Below are positions 55,201 through 64,000 of a stretch of 64,000 nt of DNA, piece after piece. The DNA is from Lethocerus indicus. Taxonomy: Eukaryota > Arthropoda > Insecta > Hemiptera > Belostomatidae. The notes beneath the pieces are model-generated. The model searched no databases. It was given only the letters and a program-made list of their open reading frames with translations, and had not been told where the DNA came from. The stretch lies in assembly GCA_019843655.1 (NCBI GenBank), contig JACDQD010000004.1, positions 9,300,001 through 9,364,000 of the forward strand, in the 5' to 3' direction. The number at the start of each line of letters is the position of its first letter. The stretch's first letter is position 1. The position numbers and the translations under genes were made by a program.

Positions 55201-57707
55201 GACTTGAAAGGAGGTATACTTCTGCAAGTCACCACCATAGTATGACGTTACATGTCCCTGGGCAAAGTACACAAAACAGAATTAGGCGGGTGTAAATGTT
55301 TAATATTATAATATAGTGGGCAAACGTAACATCATTCTATGCACTCTGTTTTCTTGTCTAGATTGTTATTTATTGACTTTCTTAACTTGCCATCCCAGAA
55401 TTACCATGTTAATGTAATAATGTTGTCATTATGATAGCAAGCATTTATTCTTTTAACCGCAATTTCACTTTTGAATACCTAGATTAATAAAATTATAGAC
55501 ATCTGAAACAGATTTAAGCAGTTAAAAAAATAAATTATAAAGTGATTAGTTTGCTGTCTAATATTTATTCTGTAATTACAATCATACTAATTCATTGCTT
55601 TTAGATTTCATATAACAATATAATAAATATGAATTATCATGACTTATTCATAAAAGTAAACCTGATGAACAACATATTAAGTAGGTTAGTTTCAAGATAA
55701 TTCCATATCAGCATTATTTTAAATAACTTTAATTGACTAAATTATTACATTCAAGATTCACGAGTCCTAATATGAAGTTTTGACAAGGCCTGAAAAAGTG
55801 GTTTATGGATCCTTTTTTGTTTTTATTTAAACTGGTATTTGCCATTAAAATTTTAAAGGAAAAAATTGTTTAAGAAACAATAGACTGAATTACCTTTTCC
55901 AATTATTAGCAATAAATGAATTTAAATTAGCAAACTTACTCCTTGGTTTCCCATCCAGACAAGCTCTTCGTGACTATCAAATGTGATTGAGCTGACTCCA
56001 AAGTGTTCTCCCCCATCCACAAGGATGGTATTACGCTCTTGATATTCTGCCTCAACATAGTCTCCCGCAAAATGTTCATCGACTGTTACAAAACTATCAT
56101 CAGTCAGTGCAAAACTGCTTTCTTCTTCATAAACTAAAAAAAAAATAAAGGATTTATTAATATTACAGTCAAGGTCAATGCAATTTAATTTGTACAGACA
56201 CCCATGACAAGTATCAAAGCATTATTATTAAAAATCTTGCACAATTCATACTACTGAAAGGTTCTGACTGGGAAAAGACAAGACTTCAAACTTGTTTAAA
56301 TCATTTAAGTGTAAAGGAGAGTGTGAAGATTGTCAGTACATAATATACGGACTGTACAGTGTCTCATTATAATACTAAATAACTAGATGTATATAATACT
56401 TAAGTCACTACTGCTACTACTATATATGTATAAAATTTATCTTATTATTAGCAATTTTCCTGATAATGTTCAAAGTTATTAAAAAATAATTATATGAAGA
56501 CTAACAGAAAACTACATAAGCTAATAATAATGTATTTTATGATATACTGTATATTCAATGAAATATAAATAAGTACAAATTTTTGTTTTCATTCAAGTAT
56601 AAGGGCACACTTATTGTGCCCTACCAAAAAAATAAATACTAAGGGAAAAATTACATTAATAAATAACAAAAATAAAGGTTATCATTATGGTGGTTAATAT
56701 TAATAGCAGCTGAAGGTCTGCTCTACAACAAGGGATGACTTATGTTAAAATATCCAACAAGTATTTGAGACATGGACCAGTCTTTAATGATTATGATATA
56801 TTATAATCCAAATAATAATGATAGTCACTCAGTGGTCATACTGTTCAATCCCAGCAGACAATATCACCTCCAAATGGTTAAATAATCAAGTAATTTATAC
56901 ATCATTAATAATACTGGAGAGCCTGCGCCGAGTGTCTGTATTATATTGGCCTGGATTTGGTGTCAGATGGTAACTTGATGGTCTCTATCTCAACAGAGTT
57001 GGTCAAAAAGTGATTACGTATAAATTGAAGCAGCATTCAGATAGAAGGGCTGACAAAAAAATCTGAAAACTAGTGTTTACAAACAGTGGTTGCTGACAAA
57101 TCATAAGATAAACCAGTTAGATAGAAAACACCCTGATACCAAAAAAATATTATGAAAACACAGTACAGAAATGCTGTTAGGTGTCTTCATAAAAATACAG
57201 TAAAGTTATTTAATTAATATTAACTAATTATACTACTACATAACATTTCTAACATGTTGCTTATCACACACTTGTTGCCAGTTATCAGGTATACCACATT
57301 GTTACTAAAATAACTGTATGTTATCTGGAATTTGGAATACTGTTTAATTCAAAAATTGATCTATCACAATACGGTATGATACCAAACAAAATTTAACTGC
57401 CCTTTTTTCTTTAATTTTTAAGCTCTATTGCCCTACTTGGTAGTTTCAATGTTTTAAATTATCTACACTCTATTGTTCACAAAGACTAACAATTAATCAT
57501 TCGAAATGGCGCAAATATATTTTTTAAATAGGTCAAAACTTTTTGGATTCCCGCAAGTGTAGAATGATAATGTATATTTTCGCGGGAGTCGAACAACAAA
57601 ATAGAAACTGGGAGTCGGCTGACGACTCCCGTTTAAATGATAATTTACGTACTTATGATTTCCTCTTGCGGGGTTTCGAAATGCAAGTTGGTTGAACCGA
57701 GATCCAT
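39897..57707 (-). CDS. PAN2: PAN2 poly(A)-specific exoribonuclease subunit
   Basis: PAN2 is the catalytic half of the PAN2-PAN3 complex, which starts mRNA deadenylation in the cytoplasm. Twenty-one exons stay in phase and give 1,199 aa (human 1,202): 57653-57707, 55940-56133, 55085-55257, 54585-54711, 53862-54058, 53523-53730, 52102-52385, 50759-50855, 47887-48135, 47448-47687, 46417-46525, 45596-45751, 45015-45202, 44229-44382, 43423-43596, 42704-42854, 42277-42479, 41515-41644, 40600-40821, 40383-40492, 39897-40075. Order: WD40 repeats, linker with [12 protein letters not shown]-like pseudo-protease (catalytic Cys position is not Cys in [11 protein letters not shown]), then the DEDDh nuclease with D993/E995 (MDAEFVTL), D1102 (GHGLKNDF), H1149 and D1154 (THDSVEDA). 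Oddities: a CCCH finger at residues 790-805 and a GC-AG intron after exon 10. Least certain are the 3' end of exon 11 and the exon 15/16 junction. Confidence 0.95.
40213..40249. repeat. (TA)n microsatellite
   Basis: TA run in the last PAN2 intron. Confidence 0.9.
40510..40531. repeat. (TA)n microsatellite
   Basis: Short TA run in a PAN2 intron, close to the acceptor of the penultimate exon. Confidence 0.85.
53430..53500 (-). mobile_element. tRNA-derived SINE-like fragment
   Basis: On the minus strand, TTTAGTGGTTAGAGCTTG (53469-53486) resembles an RNA polymerase III A box. GGGATTTAGATCTC (53436-53449) resembles a B box about 30 bp further on. A near-identical 15-mer occurs in the piece at 63.75 kb. 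It lies in a PAN2 intron; element ends were not defined. Confidence 0.45.
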
Positions 57708-58857
57708 TCCGATCGTGGATGCCTCTCCAAGAGAGGAGGTAAGAAAAACTTGTTAATGGTGACCGAATGGCAGAATTCACTTGGCATAAGATTAGCTTTT
57801 TAACCGAAACCTTCCTATCGGCTGATCTGTTCAAGAAAGCAGTGCTGCCAATAGACCTCGCTCCGACATTTTCAAATGCGAAGCAACGTTAAATCTGGAT
57901 TCGCAGGATTAAGTGCTGAAAATAAATTAAACTGAAAAAGTTGATTTGTTGACAACAATTTATATTTAATAGTACCGCGTACGTATAAAGTTCCGTACGT
58001 TTCGGTAACGCTTTATTAAATCAAAGAGCAAACAAATAATGAATGTTTCTTAACTGTGGAAATTAAAACCATTTTTTCTCGTCGGTTATATAGCACAGTT
58101 AAACGAGAGTTTAAATCTAATTTGGCGAAAGTGAGAAATTGATATTTAGATAGGGTTAAGGCCGTTTTAATCTTTGCATATTGTGTAGATTACACAATTT
58201 CTTTATACAGAAGAATTTGAATTGAAGTAAATAAATTCCTTCATTAATCTTTACAGCCTTACTATTAAATAATAATAATTATTTAATGATAATAATTACC
58301 AGCAATCATTAATATACCTTTATTATCCTATAGAGGAAATATAAATAGTATTCGTTTTATCATTATTTTGTTTCATTATAATTGGTGTAAGTTTGAGTAC
58401 ACTCCCTTATATGTCTACAAACTGATTAGAAACATTCGAATTTCAACATTTCTTCAAAATTATTCTTATAAAATAGAAGATTATTATTCTTAGAGGAATA
58501 CACATTCAATTTCAGTATTAATCCTGATAGTACCAAATATAAACAAAGAATCCCTTTCTTTTTTATTCTTTTTTTTTATCTTTTTTTATTTAACCACTGT
58601 CTCTTGAATCTTAAATGCAAAGTTCAAACTATATCTTGATATGTGCATGCACAGAGAGCAATTCTTTTGGTTTCCTAGATTAGATACAAAGAAAGTGCAA
58701 CATATTGCAATTTATATTAGTGTTTTCTCCACATTAAAAATATTCAAACAGTTAAAATATTTATACAATTAATTTTTACAAATTGGGAAACATAACTGCA
58801 ATCACAATGGATGTATAAAATAACAATATATTATTTTTTTAAATTGTAACATTACAA
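57708..58857. other. intergenic between BRX1 3' end and PAN2 5' end
   Basis: GC-richer at 57700-57900 (PAN2 promoter and 5' UTR), AT-rich afterwards. No gene seen. Confidence 0.5.
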
Positions 58858-61420
58858 TCATGCTTCTACTTTGTTCTGATTTTGAACTTTTTTCTTGGCC
58901 TTTTTCCCAGCATGCTTTTTCCTCCCCTTTAGGCTTATAGGTTTGAATCCAGGTCTTTTCAGATGATCTGATAATTTTCCTCCAACTAATTTTGCAGCAG
59001 TTTCTAAAGTATCTCCTTCAAATATTTCATCCTCTGGTCTCACTGTATAAGAAGTTTTGGGTTCGTTTTTAGCATATGCTATTTTCTGGTCCTGTCTATT
59101 AAGATACTTCTGTCCAGCAGATATCGCTAACTGTCTTCGATACTGTAGAAAAAAATTCAATTTCAAATGAATATGAATAACAAATGAAAACAAATGTTTA
59201 TAATAAAATTAACAAATACTATTGTACAATTAGTACAAGAATATTTGGTGTTTTTAAAAGTAATGAAAATTACTTACTACAGATGGTGTAACATAATGTG
59301 GATTTTCCCATATTGCTGCTCCACCAAAACTTCCATTGAATATCTTTATGGGATTCAGCACAAATCTAGGTCCTGATAAAGTATGAATCTTTTAGTACTA
59401 TTATAATAATAAATATATTGATATATAAAAACAATAGCATTATTAACGCCTATTTATTGATTACATAACATACATTTTTAATTTTTTTCCAGTTCAGTGT
59501 TAACAATTTTTTTATAATACTGCTCATTTGAATCAATAAATATGAACTCACCTATTTCTAAAAGAGCTCCATCTTCCTTCAAGATTTGGTAGTGCCTGTA
59601 CCATATCCTGTTGTCCATCACAGTGAAAGTCACAACCCTGTCGATGAAAGGCTGACTCTTAGGGTGGTGGTTGGGTACTCCAAAAATCTTTTTCAGACAA
59701 AATAAAACAATTTAAACACAGCAAATGTGAACTTTTGGAAATTTATAAACTACACAATGCTATTCAAATTGTACATTAGGTTTAATGTAGTAGTGGTCAC
59801 AAAATAATAGATTTTGTTTTGTTATTGTGAATAACAATAGATATTGTTTACAATATCAATAACTGAAACGAAGCAAAAAGATGTTTTAAAATGTTAAATA
59901 GATACATTTACTTGATAAAATCCAAGGTTTACCTGCACAAAAAGCTCTTTCAAGAGTGCATAATGTGGCTGTGTTTCAAAGTGTTCATCGAAAGAAAGCA
60001 AAGGCCTTGATCCCTTGAGACAGTTCCCTGTCAATTTGAGCTCACCCATTGTAAACACTGTGACAATAAACAAAATGTCATTTTTAAAGATGGACATTTG
60101 AATGTACATAATTCATAACACTGCAGCAAGTTTACATATCTTATTTTCATCCCAGTCATGAATCAAATCATGCATAATGCAATATAAAATTTCAACTTCT
60201 CTAACTGTTTGGCTTGAGACAATCATAAAAAGATAATTTAAAAACCACATTAATAAATGCTATGCAGTTTAAATTAACAACTGAAGGAAAATTCAATTGC
60301 AAATGGACACTACAATAGTTCAGAATATAACACCTGTTTGATATTCCGTCTCATATATTTAAGATCTATAGTTCATGGTGCTGAATTAACATTTGAATAT
60401 TTATTATTAAATAACTTCAGAACATAGCACAGATACATTTCTATTTACAAATGGAAAGAAAATGGCTTAAAGACAAAAGTTCAATGATTCACTTGATCAT
60501 TCTTTTTATGCAAAAAACTACCTGGCTTATATAAAATATTTCTTCGTTTACTCACATATATACAAACTTTAATAACTGAAATAATTTATTTTTAGTACTG
60601 ACCACTTTCCACGAGGAACTTTGCTGAGGGACCCATAGGTACATTCGATACCCACATATACAAGTCTTTCTTTTTGCGCGATTCAAGAAATATGGTTTTT
60701 GTACAATTCTTCATTTCACACATCTGTGACAAAATAATAAATGATTAGATAACAAACTAGAAGATTACTAACTTATTTATAACCATAAACAAAATGCTGA
60801 AATACAGATAGTTGATTTAAGTTAGGTGATTGAGAGAAGTTGGGTGGTTGGTGTTTTCATATTCCAAGAATGCTTCAGTGACCAAATTATTTTTTGAACA
60901 GATATCACTTGTTGTTTTAGGTACATCAACATGCTATTCAAAATATACAACACAACTGCCACATTCATTAAACAAATGATAAATGAAATTATTTGAAGAA
61001 AATAGGACAAACCTCGTTAATAACATTTAGATTTTCTTTACGCTCCATTTTATTTTCATCTTTAGAATGAGGCATCATTCTTTTTAAATCTTGCATGAGG
61101 TGCCTGTCCCTCTGTGTTGTGCCCCTGGCTGCAAAGACTAAAACCCTCTGCTTGTTTATCCATTTCACCTAATGAAACATATAAGAGCACACTTCAATAT
61201 AATTAAGAGCTTTTTTTTCTCCTTCTTAATTTATGTAGAGCTCATAAAGTAATGCTATTAACTACAATATAAAGGTTCTAAGTATTATTCACTATACCTT
61301 CTTTTTAGGTGCTTCGTCAGAAAACCTGGTCGGCTCTAGTTTAACTTCATTATCGTTTTCTGGAGCATTCTCGCTCTCGATTTCGATCTTCTTTCTCTTT
61401 AAACCTCCTTTCTTCTTCAT
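58858..61420 (-). CDS. BRX1: BRX1, Brix-domain ribosome biogenesis factor
   Basis: Exons 61298-61420, 61013-61168, 60603-60723, 59933-60057, 59552-59687, 59278-59372 and 58858-59142 join in phase to 346 aa (human 353). BRX1 works in the nucleolus in early assembly of the 60S ribosomal subunit. The Brix domain is clear: QRVLVFAARG, RHLMQDLKRMMPHSK, GPSAKFLVES, ELKLTGNCLKGSRPLLSFD, RVVTFTVMDNRIWYRHYQI and GPRFVLNPIKIFNGSFGG. The tail is Lys-rich and nuclear-localisation-like (GRKKHAGKKAKKK). I chose the ATG giving MKKKGGLKRKK because it matches relatives; an in-frame ATG 33 codons upstream (61519) also exists. The acceptor of exon 5 (CTGAAAAAG) has a poor pyrimidine tract, but phase and homology require it. 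The gene is head-to-head with METTL18. Confidence 0.95.
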
Positions 61421-61962
61421 CTTCTTTGAATGAAATATAACCTTACTCGAAACGAGAGATGTGAACACAGCGTGGTAGAGAACAACAACTTGATCAGCGC
61501 TGCCAACAGGTAATGCCACTTTGAAAGCAGAAACTCGATTTAAATTGCATAGATTGTTATTTCAAAACCTTTTGTTTTTAATACGTCAGTTATATGGGTG
61601 CTGCTAAAAGAGATTTTATCGAAAATAAAATTCATTTAAGTAAATAAGGAATCGTAAAAAATGAAGCGAATATTAGATATTCTAAAGCATGTAAAAGGTA
61701 CCACTGTTCATTACAATGGCTTTATAACAGCGTCTTCGCTGTAGTTTCATACGTTTTTTTTGTAAAATCTAATTACATGATAATACGAATTTAATTTTCT
61801 GGAAAGCCTCAGGTTAATAAAACTAAAGTTAAATAATCTCATAGTTTAAATGTATATAAATAAAAATATTTTAATCTACTCTTATTCTTGGTGGCATAAC
61901 TGTTACCAAGGAGGTATGTAGAATCGCAGTTGGTTGGAGGTTTTTAAATTTTTGGAACTGAT
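61421..61962. promoter_or_regulatory. bidirectional promoter region, BRX1 / METTL18
   Basis: Only about 540 bp separate the two divergent coding starts, so both promoters must lie here. I saw no certain TATA box or named factor site. Confidence 0.6.
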
Positions 61963-64000
61963 ATGTTTCGTTTCTTGACAAATGAAAACGAAGGTGAGGC
62001 AAGGCCAATAAAATTCTTGTTTGTTTTTTAAACAATTAATAAAATATTAATTATGATTATAAAGTTTTTCTAATTTTAAGTAAATATAAATAAATGGTAG
62101 TAAGCATTATTATAATGCCCGTGTTTCATTAGTAAACACAAATTGATAGGCAAATAAACTGTTAATTTTGTACTGGAATTGATTATCAATTTAATATACT
62201 CTATATCTTTTTATTATAGTTAGATTAAATTAATAAAATCCTTACATAATTATTATTCCTCAGGAATGATAGCAGACTTTTCATGCTATTCACTTCATAT
62301 TTTCATATTTTACTGTTTGTTCACAGATGATAAAAATAGTCTTTCATGGTATCCGGTTGAAGAAATATTCCCAGAAGGCCTCTTGATTGACATTCAAAAT
62401 ACCGAGGGAACGGTATCATTTTATCGAGTAGGCAATGTTGAAGTGAAATACCTGAACAGGGATTTGGTGATGGTAACAATCCAAAATGACCCATCAGCCA
62501 ACTCCGAAGTGTCTAAAGCCGAAGAACAACATTCAGACCTTGTGCCAGCCAAATATGAGGGTGAGGCTATATTTTTTGTACAGATAAAATTGTATCTGTG
62601 ATTCAACTCCCCATTCCTCCAGTTCATTCATAAAATATTCTGACCATGCATCAGAATTCGTTGTGGATCCCTATTCAATGTAGATTACTATTTCCCAACT
62701 GTTATTATGAACTATTGTAGTGTATTGTGTAGCAAATGTTTTTGCTTCTATTAAATGAACTTGAAGGGGAGGGTCAGAGGAAGGAAGGTTATTGCTTGTT
62801 TTCAGTTTGGGACAGGGTAAATAGGTATGTAAATACCTAAATTTGCATTGAAAGAAATTTTATTCGACCTGCTATGGAGATTAAAGCTCGGGATTGTACA
62901 TGAATGATATGGTGTTAACAATAATAATTACCATTAATAATTATGTTTTTTGTGTACACAAAAACCTAAAAAACTAAATGAAACTTCCGATTCCCTTAAA
63001 ATAATACACGTCTAAAATAATTCCATGCAAGTAGTTGTCTTTATTCAATTTTTTATTTTCTATTTCATTTAAATTAACTGAACACCTACATATATGAAAA
63101 ATATGTTTTAATAGTAATATTATTAAACAAAATAATATTTTACATTACTATTTATGCTCTTAGTCTATTAATTTAAAAATATAATATCTAGGTGGTCTGA
63201 AGTTGTGGGAATGCAGTTATGATCTCGCATGTCATCTGATTTCTTCATGTTTTAGTATACAAGGAAAAGAAGTTTTAGATTTGGGATGTGGCTCTGGTTT
63301 GTTAGGACTTATGGCATTCAAACTTGAAGCAAAAACAGTACATTTCCAAGATTATGTAAGTACAGAGACTGATTAAATAACTCAAGTTACACATTTTTAA
63401 TATCCTGTATATTATTTTGTTAACATTGTAATATAGAATAGAACAGAAAAATGTTGTATTAAAATGTTATTTATTATTACCAATTTTACTGTCCCTTTGT
63501 GTTTAAAGTTATTAGAGAGAAGTTACTCGCATACAATTCAAATTAGCAATTAAATTGAAATTTATTGTTAGTAGGCATGAAATTGTAGAAAACTCTCTTA
63601 AATTAAAGTCATTGGTCTGATCTTTAAAATGTACTTCCCAATAAAATGCAGATATGAAGCTGCCACGCTAAATAAAAGTGGTGAAATATTCACGTATACT
63701 AAGAGTAATTCAGGATAAGGAGCAATTGAATTGGGAGTTGGACATCATAGCTTAGTGGTTAGAACGGTCCTGGTAGTCCTGGTGGTTGGAACAGTTCATA
63801 TCACGGTAGTGAGCCAAATTTTCATTCAATTGCATATTTTAATGTTTTGAGTAATTTCTGAAGTTGGTGTAGTACATAATTATAAGCCTAATATAGGAAC
63901 TTCACAGTTCTCAATCAGTTTAAGGACACATTTATAACTAGAACAATGTTTGCAGAATAAAGACGTTCTGAAATACTGGACGATTCCAAACACTCTTCTG
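61963..64000 (+). CDS. METTL18: METTL18-like protein-histidine methyltransferase, 3' end outside window
   Basis: Exons 61963-61993, 62327-62560, 63192-63355 and 63956-64000 (running off the edge) join in phase. The start is MFRFLTNENE. The second exon carries SWYPVEEIFPEG and a SDLVPAKYEG segment. The third has GGLKLWECSYDL followed by SAM-binding motif I, VLDLGCGSGLLGLMAFK, and the HFQDY motif typical of this group. The last visible piece begins NKDVLKYWTIPN. METTL18/Hpm1 methylates a histidine of ribosomal protein RPL3 and affects 60S assembly and translation. About two fifths of the protein is expected to lie beyond 64000. A SINE-like fragment sits in the third intron. Confidence 0.9.
63740..63815 (+). 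mobile_element. tRNA-derived SINE-like fragment
   Basis: TAGCTTAGTGGTTAGAACG (63748-63766) resembles a polymerase III A box, and AGTTCATATCAC (63793-63804) a degenerate B box at suitable spacing. It shares the CTTAGTGGTTAGA core with the piece at 53.4 kb. It lies in a METTL18 intron; the ends were not defined. Confidence 0.45.

Overview
The window is nuclear DNA from an insect. It is AT-rich and carries spliced genes with GT-AG introns, a 7tm_6 odorant receptor and an ionotropic receptor (lineages typical of insects and arthropods), many (TA)n tracts and tRNA-derived SINE-like pieces. I cannot fix the order from sequence alone. The gene models were built by hand from splice sites, reading phase and recalled family similarity; no search was run.

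Layout. 1-4.3 kb: one recognisable exon of a KChIP-like EF-hand gene (-), otherwise AT-rich DNA with microsatellites. 4.3-7.4 kb: complete RFC4 clamp-loader subunit (+) with an E2F-type site in its promoter. 8.7-12.9 kb: two tandem V-ATPase subunit e genes (-) with matching exon structure. 13.5-17.4 kb: ten-exon ionotropic receptor (+). 19.1-24.5 kb: eight-exon cystathionine gamma-lyase (-). 24.5-34.2 kb: about 10 kb without an assignable gene, but with a CpG-rich, exon-like island at 27.8-28.25 kb. 34.2-36.1 kb: odorant receptor (-). 36.5-38.2 kb: intronless Ku80 (-). 39.9-57.7 kb: a 21-exon PAN2 deadenylase (-), reconstructed to 1,199 aa. 58.9-61.4 kb: seven-exon BRX1 (-). 61.96 kb to the right edge: METTL18 (+), cut by the window.

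The genes are mostly unrelated housekeeping and chemosensory loci. Two local relationships stand out: the tandem V-ATPase e duplicates, and the head-to-head BRX1/METTL18 pair, which both act on the 60S ribosome (BRX1 in pre-60S assembly, METTL18 as the RPL3 histidine methyltransferase). The most unusual protein feature is a CX5CX4CX3H zinc finger inside the PAN2 pseudo-protease region, of the spacing used by poly(A)-binding Nab2/ZC3H14 fingers.
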